Part shown: piece by piece, positions 42,575 through 51,249 of the stretch
Layout of the letters: the number at the start of each line of letters is the position of its first letter
Numbering within the stretch: position 1 is the first letter of the stretch
Assembly: GCA_016284295.1 (NCBI GenBank)
Contig: JAEEOP010000040.1
Coordinates: 1 to 64,000, forward strand
From: Methanomassiliicoccaceae archaeon
Lineage (GTDB): Archaea > Thermoplasmatota > Thermoplasmata > Methanomassiliicoccales > Methanomethylophilaceae
DNA length: 64,000 bases
Direction: 5' to 3'
Position numbers and translations under genes: made by a program
Notes under the pieces: model-generated
What the model saw: the letters and a program-made list of their open reading frames with translations, nothing else
Database searches by the model: none
Told to the model about the DNA's origin: nothing

Positions 42575-44008
42575 TCACAGCTCCTTGATGTTGCCGTGGC
42601 CGCCGCAGACGATCATTCCCTTCCTGCCTACGGAATCCATCAGCTTCCCGAGCTTGGAGCGGGTGTCGGTCAGGGCCTCGAGGTCGCCGTCCTTGGTGAC
42701 GTACGGTGCGATCTGGTTGAACTCCGCCCTCTCGGGGGTGAGGTCCTTGTTGTTGGAGTAGATGTCTCCGGTGAAGAGCAGCCTGGGCTCCCTGGAGATC
42801 ATGACGGTCTCGCCCTTGGATGTGACCCCGGGGCCCTCGTAGACCTCCAGCTCCACATCCCCGATCCTGACCTTGTCCAGGAGGACGAAGTCGTCATGGT
42901 CCTCGGGGACGTTCTCCCCGATGATGCGGATGCGGTCCTTCTCCGGCGGGACGTAGTCGGTGATGATCCTGCTCAGGCGACCGTAGGAGTAGTCGTACGC
43001 GTCGGAGTCGACGTTGGGCCTGGCCATGTTGAACAGCCCCTTCTCCGCCCTCCTGCTTACGATGATCTCCGCGTTCTCGATGACCGACAGCAGACCGCAG
43101 TGGTCCGATACCGCGTGGGTGACGAGCATCCTCTTGTTCATGCTGAAGAACGCAGGGAACATCTCCCTGAGCTCCGTGACCATCTCGTCCGAGAATATTC
43201 CCATTCCGGAGTCGATGAACAGCAGGTCGTCGCCGTTCCTGAGCACATAGGTGTTGCTGCCGCAGGGCGGCTCGATGACCACCAGGGTGGTCTCCTCGGT
43301 GATCTGGTGCTGCGTCATCCTCGGCTTGAAGTTGAGGTCCCTGTGGTAGGCGATGAAGTTGGCCAGCTCCAGGATCTTGTCGAACACGACCTTGGGGTCC
43401 TGGCCCCTCTCCATCAGGATGTCGGAGACCGACCTGCTCTCCGAGATGAACTCTATGACCTTCTCGTCGGGGAGGCTGAACAGCTTCTGGATTATGTTCG
43501 CCAGCCTGATGTACTCCACGGTGCAGTCCAGCAGGTCGTAGTTGCCGTTGTACTGGACGACGTTCAGGAGGTAGATCTCCGAGACCTCGTCCAGTATCTT
43601 CTTCGAGACCTGGGGGTCGCTAACCTCCATTCCGATCTTGAAGTACTGGTAGTTCCTGTTGTCCGCCCTGGAGTTCAGGTACGATATGTTGACGTCGTAC
43701 TTGTCGATGATGTTGAGCACCGGGTACAGAGAGCCGGGGGTGTCTGTTATCTTGACCTCCATGACCAGGATGGTCGGTTCCCTCGGAGTGTAGTCCACAT
43801 AGGAGATCTCGCTGAGACCCTTCTCTATGGCGTTCAGCTGGGCCTTGGTGGCCTGGACCTCGATGAAGAGGTTCAGACCGCCCCTCTTGTAACTGACACG
43901 GGTGATGTTGCCGCCCTGCTCCATGATCACCTTGCAGGCGAGCATGAACGCTCCGGGCTTATCGGGCGTCCTCGTGGTGAAAGTGCGCTTCATCGATGCA
44001 TCTGTCAT
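42575..44008 (-). CDS. ACT-domain / metallo-beta-lactamase-fold fusion protein
   Basis: 477 residues. Two ACT domains occupy about residues 8-160 (TPDKPGAFMLACKVI, TDTPGSLYPVLNIID). A helical linker leads to an MBL-fold domain from about 235. Its metal motif reads THAVSDHCG near residue 297, so the middle His of HxHxDH is Val; other ligands (FTGDIYSN, GGHGN) are present. This fusion suggests an allosterically controlled hydrolase, possibly a thioesterase, but the altered motif weakens that. It lies between synthetase B (4-nt overlap) and cupin A. Confidence 0.85.
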   Translation of the reverse strand: MTDASMKRTFTTRTPDKPGAFMLACKVIMEQGGNITRVSYKRGGLNLFIEVQATKAQLNAIEKGLSEISYVDYTPREPTILVMEVKITDTPGSLYPVLNIIDKYDVNISYLNSRADNRNYQYFKIGMEVSDPQVSKKILDEVSEIYLLNVVQYNGNYDLLDCTVEYIRLANIIQKLFSLPDEKVIEFISESRSVSDILMERGQDPKVVFDKILELANFIAYHRDLNFKPRMTQHQITEETTLVVIEPPCGSNTYVLRNGDDLLFIDSGMGIFSDEMVTELREMFPAFFSMNKRMLVTHAVSDHCGLLSVIENAEIIVSRRAEKGLFNMARPNVDSDAYDYSYGRLSRIITDYVPPEKDRIRIIGENVPEDHDDFVLLDKVRIGDVELEVYEGPGVTSKGETVMISREPRLLFTGDIYSNNKDLTPERAEFNQIAPYVTKDGDLEALTDTRSKLGKLMDSVGRKGMIVCGGHGNIKEL

Positions 44009-45645
44009 TGGCTATCCTTCTTCCTTATAGCCCCACGCTGTATTTTACCGTTAACGGTCTTGGGGAGCTCCTTGACGAAGTCTAGAGCCCTCGGATACTT
44101 GTACGGGGCCGTCTCGTGCTTGACGAAGTTCTGGAGCTCCTTCTTGAGCTCCTCGGTGCCCTCGTATCCTTCCCTGAGGACGACGGTGGCCTTGACCAGC
44201 TGTCCCCTGACGGGATCGGGTATCCCCGTGACGGCGCATTCCAGGACCGCGGGGTGGGTGACCAGCACGGATTCGATCTCGAAGGGGCTGATCTTGTAAC
44301 CGGAGGACTTGATGACGTCGTCGTTCCTTCCGACATACCAGTAGTATCCGTCCTCGTCCTTCCATGCGACATCCCCGGTGTGATACCATCCGTCGTGCAT
44401 GGCCTTCTTGGTCTTCTCCTCGTCGCGGTAGTAGCACATCATGAGTCCCGGAGGCTTCGGCTCGTATGAGATGACGATCTCACCTTCGGTACCCGCGGGG
44501 CACTCGTTGCCGTCCTCGTCAACGATCTTCACGTTATACTGAGGGGAAGGTTTACCCATGGAACTGGGCTTGGGCTCCATTCCCACGATGTTGCATACTG
44601 TACAGGTCGTCTCGGTCTGGCCGAATCCCTCCATCAGCTTGATGCCTGTGGCGGCGTACCAGCTGTTGAACACGTCGGGGTTGAGCGCCTCTCCCGCGAT
44701 ACAGCAGTACTTCAGGGACGAGAGGTCGTGCTGCTCCAGGCCGGCGTTGATGAACATCCTGAACATGGTCGGGGGGCAGCACAGGGATGTGATCCTGTAC
44801 TTCTCCACGATGTTGAGGATCTCGTGGGGCTCGAACTTGTCGTAGTCGTACACGAACACGGCGGCCTCCATATGCCACTGTCCGTACAGCTTTCCCCAGA
44901 CGGCCTTTCCCCATCCGGTGTCGGCGATCGTGAGGTGGATTCCTTCGGGATCCACGTTCTGCCAGTACTTTGCGGTGGACAGGTGTCCGAGGCTGTACAG
45001 GTGGTCGTGGAGGACCATCTTGGGGTATCCGGAGGTTCCCGACGAAAAGTACATCAGCATCGGCTCCTTGACATTGGTCTCGATCCTTTCCAGCTTGTCG
45101 GATGCCGCCTCGACGCCCTCGTCGAACTGCAGCCAGCTGTCCCTCTTTCCGTTGACGACCATCTTGATCCGCAGAGTGGGGATGTCCTCCGCAGAGTCCA
45201 CGGCGTCGCAGACACCGTTCATGTTCGTGCAGATCGCTGCCTTGATGGAGGCGGACCTGACCCTGTACTCCACATCGCCCTTGGTGAGCATGAACGTGGC
45301 CGGGACGATGACCGCTCCGATCTTGTGCAGGGCGACAATCGTGTACCAGAACTGGTAGTGGCGCTTCAGGATGACCATGACCATGTCGCCCCTGCCGATT
45401 CCCTGTGAGAGCAGGTAGTTGGCGGTCTTGTCAGACATCCTCTTGATGTCACCGAACGTGTACCTCCTCTCCTCCCCGGCGGGGTTGGTCCAGATCATGG
45501 CGAGACGGTCGGGCTCCTCCCGGGCGATCTCGTCCACGACATCATAGCCGAAGTTGTAGTCGTCGGGATAGTGGTACTCGACATGCTTGAGGATACCGTC
45601 CTCGCCGTACTGCTCGTCGACGTATCTTAGGTTGAGGTTCCTCAT
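44005..45645 (-). CDS. AMP-forming acyl-CoA synthetase B
   Basis: 546 residues starting MRNLNLRYVDEQYGEDG. The P-loop is YFSSGTSGYPKM near residue 196, then EGFGQTETT, YYWYVGRNDDVIKSSGYKISPFE and LPKTVNGKIQRGAIR. It is the close paralogue of synthetase A; substrate pockets cannot be compared without alignment. The start at 45645 overlaps the stop of cupin regulator B (ATGA). The longer open frame up to 46044 is rejected because it lies inside the regulator gene. Confidence 0.93.
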   Translation of the reverse strand: MRNLNLRYVDEQYGEDGILKHVEYHYPDDYNFGYDVVDEIAREEPDRLAMIWTNPAGEERRYTFGDIKRMSDKTANYLLSQGIGRGDMVMVILKRHYQFWYTIVALHKIGAVIVPATFMLTKGDVEYRVRSASIKAAICTNMNGVCDAVDSAEDIPTLRIKMVVNGKRDSWLQFDEGVEAASDKLERIETNVKEPMLMYFSSGTSGYPKMVLHDHLYSLGHLSTAKYWQNVDPEGIHLTIADTGWGKAVWGKLYGQWHMEAAVFVYDYDKFEPHEILNIVEKYRITSLCCPPTMFRMFINAGLEQHDLSSLKYCCIAGEALNPDVFNSWYAATGIKLMEGFGQTETTCTVCNIVGMEPKPSSMGKPSPQYNVKIVDEDGNECPAGTEGEIVISYEPKPPGLMMCYYRDEEKTKKAMHDGWYHTGDVAWKDEDGYYWYVGRNDDVIKSSGYKISPFEIESVLVTHPAVLECAVTGIPDPVRGQLVKATVVLREGYEGTEELKKELQNFVKHETAPYKYPRALDFVKELPKTVNGKIQRGAIRKKDSQ

Positions 45646-46217
45646 TGATCTCCCCTCTTCATGACGGAGGCTATGAACCTGCAGCCGTTCTTCGACGTCG
45701 CGTACATGCCATGGGGCATGCCGCTGTTGTAGTAGACGGAGTCCCCGGGCCCGAGGTCGTAGTAGTGTCCGGCGTGGACGAACCTCATGGTGCCCTCCAG
45801 CACGTAATCGAACTCGTTGCCCTCGTGCTGCGACAGGTGGACGTTCTCGTCGTTGTCCCCCTCTATGTACGGGGCTATTACGACGAACGTCTCGGACAGC
45901 CTGTCCTTCATGGTGTACCCCAGGTGCTGGTATTCGAATCCCAGGCGCCTCTTCATCGGGAGGCCCCTTCCGTTCTTCACGAAGGTGCACTCTCCCAGAT
46001 GGGGCTTTCCGCCGGTGAGGAGCTCGACCATGTCGACCCCGCACCTCTCAGCGATCTTGTAAAGGAATGTGAACGAGAAGTCCATCTCCCCGGTCTCGTA
46101 GACCTTGTATTCCTCGGGGGTCTTTCCGACCACCTCTGCCATCTCTTCGACTGATATGTCGCACATCTCGCGCAGAGCCTTTATACGCTCCGCTACCTCT
46201 GAAACTATTGGTTCCAT
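45642..46217 (-). CDS. HTH-cupin regulator B
   Basis: About 191 residues starting MEPIVSEVAERIKALR. An XRE-type HTH lies at about 8-60 and the cupin at about 110-185. The metal motif SQHEGNEFDYVLEG and the later MPHGM are intact. The ATG at 46217 follows GAGGTGTATGAA and is preferred to the ATG at 46235, which lies within the end of synthetase C. It shares the residue pattern KRRLGFEYQHL with regulator A (RRRGGFEYNHL), a likely ligand-pocket element. Confidence 0.92.
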   Translation of the reverse strand: MEPIVSEVAERIKALREMCDISVEEMAEVVGKTPEEYKVYETGEMDFSFTFLYKIAERCGVDMVELLTGGKPHLGECTFVKNGRGLPMKRRLGFEYQHLGYTMKDRLSETFVVIAPYIEGDNDENVHLSQHEGNEFDYVLEGTMRFVHAGHYYDLGPGDSVYYNSGMPHGMYATSKNGCRFIASVMKRGDQ

Positions 46218-46227
46218 TTCATACACC

Positions 46228-47892
46228 TCATGCATCGGGCCAGAGCTTATGGGCCATTTCCCTGAGTTCGTATTTTAAGATCTTTCCTGCGGCGTTCATC
46301 GGGAAGTCATCCACGAATGCCACGTATTTAGGGGTCTTGTACCACGCGATCTTACCGCGGCAGTAGTCCAGGACATCCTGCTCGGTCATATCGTCGTAAC
46401 CCGCATGTTTGATTATGAAAGCGCCGGGCTGCTCGCCGTACTTCTTGCTGGGGACACCGACCACCTGGACATCCTTGATCCCGGGACACTTGTAGAGGAA
46501 GTCCTCCACCTCCTTGGGGTAGATGTTCTCCCCTCCGCGGATGATCATGTCCTTGATCCTGCCGGTGACGTAGAAGTACCCGTCCGAATCCCTGTATCCA
46601 AGGTCCCCGGAGTGGAGATAGCCGTTCTTGTCGATGACCTTGGCCGTCTCCTCGGGCATCTTGTAGTACCCTTTCATGACGTTGTATCCCTTGCAGCAGA
46701 ACTCGCCGATGACACCGTCAGGGCAGGGCTCGTAGGTATCGGGGTCGAGGATGACCGTGTCGACACCCTGCAGCTTCTTTCCGACGGAGGAGCACTTCTT
46801 CTCGAGGGAAGGCTCGTCGTAGGTGGTCTGCGTCATGCCGGGCGACGCCTCGGTCAGGCCGTAGACGATGGTGATCTCCTTCATGTTCATCTTGTCCACG
46901 ACCTCCTGCATAGCGGAGATGGGACAGGGGGATCCGGCCATGATACCCGTCCTCAGGGACGAGAAATCGAACTTGTTGAACAGCTTGTGGTTCAGGATGT
47001 TGATGAACATCGTCGGCACACCGTACACGGACGTGCACTTCTCCTCCTCGATGGTCGTCATGACCTTGATCGGGTCGAAGACCTCGCAGAAGCACATGGT
47101 CACGCAGTGATTTATGCATGCCATGACACCTAGTACGCATCCGAAGCAGTGGAACAGGGGCACGTTGATGCACAGGCGGTCGGTGGGGCCGTAGTTCATG
47201 TTGGCTCCCAGCCAGTACCCGTCGTTGGCGATGTTGAAGTGCGTGAGCATGACACCCTTGGGGAAACCGGTGGTACCGGAGGTGTACTGCATCATGGTGA
47301 CGTCATGGACGTCGACAGAGTCCTTTCTCTTCTGATACTCGTCCTCGCTGACCGTGACCGCCAGGGACTTGACCTCGCTCATGGAGTACATTCCGCGGTG
47401 CTTGACCGGACCGAGGAAGACGACCTTCTTCAGGTACGGGTACGTCTCGCTGTGGAAGTTCTCCCTGGGCATGGTCTTGAGCTCGGGGACGAGGTCGTAG
47501 ACAGTCTGCACGTAATCGGTGTCCCTGACCCCGTCGATGAGGAACAGGACATCCATGTCGGACTGCTTCAGGACGTAGTCCAGCTCTGCCGCCTGGTAGT
47601 TCGTGTTGATCGTGAGCAGGATCGCGCCGATCTTCGCCGTGGCGAACATGAGTGTGATCCAATCGGGGACGTTCGTCGCCCAGACGGCGACCTTCATGCC
47701 CTTCTCGACGCCCATGGACATGAGGCCCTTGGCGACGCGGTCGACCTCCTGGCCCCACTGGGTCCATGAGAGGCGGAGCTCTCTGTCCACGTAGACGATG
47801 GCGTCGTTGTCGGGATGCTCCCTTATGCACTTGTCGAGCAGGTCACCTAACCTCTCGTCACTGGTGATGTTCTTTCTTGGAACGCAGACCAA
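46228..47892 (-). CDS. AMP-forming acyl-CoA synthetase C
   Basis: 554 residues with a TTG start preceded by GAGGTGAT. The P-loop is YTSGTTGFPKGV near residue 204, then VYGLTEASPGMTQ, LHSGDLGYRDSDGYFYVTGR, and the FPMNAAGKILKYELRE Lys motif. It is of the FadD/AcsF-type rather than the A/B type, so it probably takes a different acid (medium/short chain). It lies between HTH-cupin regulators C and B. Confidence 0.93.
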   Translation of the reverse strand: MVCVPRKNITSDERLGDLLDKCIREHPDNDAIVYVDRELRLSWTQWGQEVDRVAKGLMSMGVEKGMKVAVWATNVPDWITLMFATAKIGAILLTINTNYQAAELDYVLKQSDMDVLFLIDGVRDTDYVQTVYDLVPELKTMPRENFHSETYPYLKKVVFLGPVKHRGMYSMSEVKSLAVTVSEDEYQKRKDSVDVHDVTMMQYTSGTTGFPKGVMLTHFNIANDGYWLGANMNYGPTDRLCINVPLFHCFGCVLGVMACINHCVTMCFCEVFDPIKVMTTIEEEKCTSVYGVPTMFINILNHKLFNKFDFSSLRTGIMAGSPCPISAMQEVVDKMNMKEITIVYGLTEASPGMTQTTYDEPSLEKKCSSVGKKLQGVDTVILDPDTYEPCPDGVIGEFCCKGYNVMKGYYKMPEETAKVIDKNGYLHSGDLGYRDSDGYFYVTGRIKDMIIRGGENIYPKEVEDFLYKCPGIKDVQVVGVPSKKYGEQPGAFIIKHAGYDDMTEQDVLDYCRGKIAWYKTPKYVAFVDDFPMNAAGKILKYELREMAHKLWPDA

Positions 47893-47901
47893 GGTATCAC
47901 C

Positions 47902-48456
47902 TCAGAGGGGCGTGTACAGGACCGCGTATATCTCCGCGGGTCCGTCGATTGCTCCCACGTAGTGGGGGACGACTGAATTGTAATAGGCGCTGTCTCCGGG
48001 CTCGAGGATCTTCTTCTCCTTTCCGTAGATGAACAGGATCTTCCCTGTCACGACGACGATGAACTCCTCGCCCTCGTGGGTGCTGAGTTCGGGAGTGTCC
48101 TCCACACCGACGCGGATGAACATGGGCTCCATGTGCCTGTCGGTCTTTCCTTTTCCGAGGGGGAAGTACGTGTAGTCTCCCTTGTCCCCGTGGGATGATG
48201 CCTCGGGTTCCCTCTCGTTGAGCCTGACGACGATCGGATCGGGGTTGAACTGGTCGTCCGTGAATGTCCCGACCCTCTGACCGAGAGAACGGGAAAGCCT
48301 AATCAAAGAACCGATCGGAGGATATGCGATACCTTCTTCGTACTCTTTGATGGAATCCAAGCTAATGCCAGAGTTAATGGACAGCTGCTCTTGTGTGAGC
48401 TCCATTTGTTCCCTGTACTTGCGGATTCTCTTTCCTACTTTGTTCATGTCGGCCAT
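47902..48456 (-). CDS. HTH-cupin regulator C
   Basis: 184 residues. The XRE HTH is clear (VGKRIRKYREQMELTQEQL, SGISLDSIKEYEEG). The cupin at about 105-180 has STHEGEEFIVVVTG and a VPHYV His. It heads the leftward cluster and would be transcribed from the divergent promoter region at 48457-48546. It is a natural candidate for the pathway-level regulator of both divergent operons. Confidence 0.92.
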   Translation of the reverse strand: MADMNKVGKRIRKYREQMELTQEQLSINSGISLDSIKEYEEGIAYPPIGSLIRLSRSLGQRVGTFTDDQFNPDPIVVRLNEREPEASSHGDKGDYTYFPLGKGKTDRHMEPMFIRVGVEDTPELSTHEGEEFIVVVTGKILFIYGKEKKILEPGDSAYYNSVVPHYVGAIDGPAEIYAVLYTPL

Positions 48457-48546
48457 AATATTGCCTCGGAAATCCGTATTGAGCCCGTATAATAAACGTT
48501 TGCGTCCTACTATTTGTTAAAATAATGCTACGGATATTGCCAGCAT
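48457..48546. promoter_or_regulatory. Divergent promoter between the ligase/cupin cluster and the oxidoreductase operon
   Basis: Leftward TATA: minus strand CGTTTATTATACGG, box at 48489-48496, about 33-40 nt before regulator C. Rightward TATA: GTTAAAATAATG, box at 48517-48524, about 25 nt before the ATG at 48547, so that transcript is predicted leaderless. The whole 90-bp region is AT-rich. Confidence 0.5.
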
Positions 48547-49248
48547 ATGCGTTTCTTAGACAGGAGAGTGACCGTCATCTGTGGCCACTACGGCACCGGG
48601 AAGACGAATCTCTCCATCAATCTGGCGCTGGACTGTGCCAGGGAAGGGGACGAGGTCACCCTTATCGACATGGATGTGGTCAACCCCTACTTCAGGTCCT
48701 CCGACTACTCGGATGTACTGACCCGCGAGGGCGTCAGGGTGCTCGGACCCAATTTCGCCAACTCGAACCTGGACACGCCGTCGCTGCCCGCCGCTATCGG
48801 GGATACCATTTCGGACGGCCAGAAGGTCATAATCGATGTGGGCGGGGACGATGCCGGCGCCACTGCCCTGGGAGTGTACAGCAGGAAGCTGGCCGAGGCG
48901 GACCCCGATGTCCTGTATGTCATCAACAAATACAGGTCCCAGACCACTGCTGCGGACGAGGCCGCCGTAATACTGACGGAGATAGAGCGTGCGGCGAGGA
49001 TCAAGGCCACCGGGATCGTCAACAACTCCCATCTGAAGGACCTGACCGATGCGGACACCATCCTGGAGTCGGTGCCCTTCGCCGAGGAGGTGTCTAGGCT
49101 CACTGGACTCCCCGTAAGATTCACAACCGCCCCGGATTATGTTGACCTCTTAAATAAAATACCAATGATGTACCAAGTGCGTGTCTACGTGAAGGCACCT
49201 TGGGAAAAGGCAGGTAATCGAATTGCCAAAGATAATCGTCGACAATAA
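48547..49248 (+). CDS. P-loop ATPase associated with 2-oxoacid oxidoreductase
   Basis: 233 residues. Walker A is CGHYGTGKTN near residue 12, then TLIDMDVVNPYFRS (Walker A' / switch I region with Asp) and VIIDVGGDDAG (Walker B-like). This is the MinD/SIMIBI class. Similar ATPases precede KOR/VOR genes in other archaea and may help metal-cluster or cofactor insertion; that role is inferred. Its 3' end overlaps the TTG start of the ferredoxin gene by 26 nt. Confidence 0.85.
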   Translation: MRFLDRRVTVICGHYGTGKTNLSINLALDCAREGDEVTLIDMDVVNPYFRSSDYSDVLTREGVRVLGPNFANSNLDTPSLPAAIGDTISDGQKVIIDVGGDDAGATALGVYSRKLAEADPDVLYVINKYRSQTTAADEAAVILTEIERAARIKATGIVNNSHLKDLTDADTILESVPFAEEVSRLTGLPVRFTTAPDYVDLLNKIPMMYQVRVYVKAPWEKAGNRIAKDNRRQ

Positions 49249-49432
49249 CAGATGCAAGGGCTGTGAGATGTGCGTCATCGCATGCCCGAAGAAGATCCTG
49301 GAACTGGATCATTCAGTGACCAACAGCAAGGGATACCATCCCGCGCACGTGACCGACGCCGCCGCATGTATCGGATGCGGCTCGTGCACGATCATGTGCC
49401 CCGACTGCGCCATAAGGGTCGAGGTGGAGTGA
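49223..49432 (+). CDS. korD: 2-oxoacid:ferredoxin oxidoreductase, delta (ferredoxin) subunit
   Basis: 69 residues, TTG start with CAGGTAAT upstream. Two [4Fe-4S] motifs are present: CKGCEMCVIACP and CIGCGSCTIMCP. It carries electrons between the TPP site and soluble ferredoxin. It is followed directly by the alpha subunit (stop TGA, then ATG with no gap). Confidence 0.93.
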   Translation: MPKIIVDNNRCKGCEMCVIACPKKILELDHSVTNSKGYHPAHVTDAAACIGCGSCTIMCPDCAIRVEVE

Positions 49433-50494
49433 ATGTCAGACAAGGTATTGATGAAAGGCAACGAGGCCATCGCAGAGGCCGCCATCGCGGCCGGATGCAG
49501 GCACTTCTTCGGATACCCCATCACCCCCCAGACGGAGGTTGCGGCGTACATGTCGAAGAGGATGCCCAAGATCGGAGGAGTGTACCTCCAAGCGGAATCC
49601 GAGGTCGCATCGATCAACATGGTCCTCGGAGCGGGCGCCGCAGGCGTCAGGGTCATGACGTCCACATCGTCCCCCGGAATCAGCCTGATGTCCGAGGGGA
49701 TCTCATACATCGCAGGATCCGACGTGCCCTGCCTCATAGTCAACGTCGAGAGGGGAGGACCCGGACTCGGAGGAATCCAGCCCTCCCAGTCGGACTACTT
49801 CCAGGCGACAAAAGCCACCGGACATGGGGACTTCCACATGCTGGTCTTCGCACCTTCCACCGTCCAGGAGACTGTCGACCTCATCTCCGATGCGTTCGAC
49901 CTCGGTGACAAGTACAGGATGCCCACGATGATCCTGTCGGACGGTCTGCTCGGACAGATGATGGAGCCCGTGGTCCTCCCGGAGGCGAAGGACCCCACCG
50001 ACAACAAGGAATGGGCGGTCAAGGGCCACCAGGGCAAGAGGGCGCACAACGTAGTCAACTCCCTGTACATAGACCCCAAGGAGCTCGAGGACCTCAACAT
50101 CGCGAGGTTCGAGAAGTACAAGAAGATCATGGAGACGGAGCAGAGGGCCGAGGAGTACCTCGTCGACGATGCGGACATCGTCCTCGTCGCGTTCGGAGCA
50201 TCCTCCAGGATAGCCCACTCCGCAGTAGACATGGCGAGGAAGCAGGGCATCAAGGCCGGACTCATCAGGCCCATCACGCTCTGGCCGTTCCCCGAGAAGA
50301 CGATTAAGAAGCACATCGACCACGCAAAGGTGTTCCTGTCCGTCGAGATGAACATGGGACAGATGGTCGAGGATGTCAGGCTCACGGTCCAGGACAAGAA
50401 GCCGGTCCATTTCTTCGGACGCACCGGAGGAATGGTCCCCACACCCAAGGAGGTCCTGGAACAGATAGTCAAGCTCAACGGAGGCGAATGCTGA
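49433..50494 (+). CDS. korA: 2-oxoacid:ferredoxin oxidoreductase, alpha subunit
   Basis: 353 residues. It starts with VLMKGNEAIAEAAIAAGC, and the FFGYPITPQTE pyrimidine-domain motif is near residue 24. ERGGPGLGGIQPSQSDYFQ is the family region for the CoA/TPP interface. With the delta-alpha-beta-gamma order, this is of the KOR/VOR type rather than the PorABCD fusion type. Likely substrates are 2-oxoglutarate or branched-chain 2-oxo acids; the neighbouring acyl-CoA ligases favour the latter. Confidence 0.93.
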   Translation: MSDKVLMKGNEAIAEAAIAAGCRHFFGYPITPQTEVAAYMSKRMPKIGGVYLQAESEVASINMVLGAGAAGVRVMTSTSSPGISLMSEGISYIAGSDVPCLIVNVERGGPGLGGIQPSQSDYFQATKATGHGDFHMLVFAPSTVQETVDLISDAFDLGDKYRMPTMILSDGLLGQMMEPVVLPEAKDPTDNKEWAVKGHQGKRAHNVVNSLYIDPKELEDLNIARFEKYKKIMETEQRAEEYLVDDADIVLVAFGASSRIAHSAVDMARKQGIKAGLIRPITLWPFPEKTIKKHIDHAKVFLSVEMNMGQMVEDVRLTVQDKKPVHFFGRTGGMVPTPKEVLEQIVKLNGGEC

Positions 50495-51249
50495 TGTCCA
50501 AGGTAATGGGAGAGAGGCCCAAGGCGCTGCTCGATGTACCGCTCCACTACTGCCCCGGATGCACGCACGGTATCGTGCACAGGCTGGTCGCGGAGGTCAT
50601 CGACGAGCTCGGCATCGAGGGCAAGACCGTAGGAGTAGCCTCGGTCGGCTGCTCGGTGTTCACATACAACTACTTCGGCTGCGACATGGTGCAGGCGCCG
50701 CACGGACGTGCCCCTGCAGTCGCCACTGGTGTCAAGAGGGCGAGGCCCGACAACGTGGTCTTCACCTACCAGGGGGACGGCGACCTCGCCGCCATCGGAA
50801 TGGGCGAGACCGTCCATGCCGCGGCAAGGGGAGAGAACATCGTCGCCATCTTCATCAACAACGCCATCTACGGAATGACCGGAGGCCAGATGGCACCCAC
50901 CACCCTTCCCGGACAGGTCACACAGACCACCCCCTACGGAAGGGACACGTCCGTCGCAGGGAACCCCATCAGGGTCTGCGAGCTGCTCTCGTCCGTCAAG
51001 GGCGTGGCGCTGGCGGAGCGCGTGACCGTCGACTGCGTGAAGAACGTCAAGGCGGCCAAGAAGGCGATCAAGAAGGCCTTCGAATACCAGATGGCCGGAA
51101 AGGGATACTGCATCGTCGAGGTCGTTTCCACCTGCCCCACCAACTGGGGTATGGCTCCCGGAGAGGCCCTCCAGTGGCTCAGGGACAACATGCTTCCCTA
51201 CTATCCGCTCGGAGTCTACAAGGACGTCGGAGAGGAGGGAGAGCAATGA
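50494..51249 (+). CDS. korB: 2-oxoacid:ferredoxin oxidoreductase, beta subunit
   Basis: 251 residues from the ATG at 50494, which overlaps the korA stop by one base (TGATG). YCPGCTHGIVHRL near residue 20 and the TPP motif YQGDGDLAAIGMGETVHAA are diagnostic, as is NNAIYGMTGGQMAPT. This subunit binds thiamine diphosphate. The gene overlaps korC by 4 nt. Confidence 0.94.
   Translation: MSKVMGERPKALLDVPLHYCPGCTHGIVHRLVAEVIDELGIEGKTVGVASVGCSVFTYNYFGCDMVQAPHGRAPAVATGVKRARPDNVVFTYQGDGDLAAIGMGETVHAAARGENIVAIFINNAIYGMTGGQMAPTTLPGQVTQTTPYGRDTSVAGNPIRVCELLSSVKGVALAERVTVDCVKNVKAAKKAIKKAFEYQMAGKGYCIVEVVSTCPTNWGMAPGEALQWLRDNMLPYYPLGVYKDVGEEGEQ

Noticed and set aside
42596-44299. 567-codon open frame on the plus strand
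   Set aside because: Antisense to the ACT-MBL gene and the end of ligase B; the translation is Val/Asp/Leu-rich with no domain.
45646-46044. N-terminal extension of acyl-CoA synthetase B
   Set aside because: It lies inside HTH-cupin regulator B in another frame, and the paralogue A starts at the equivalent Met.
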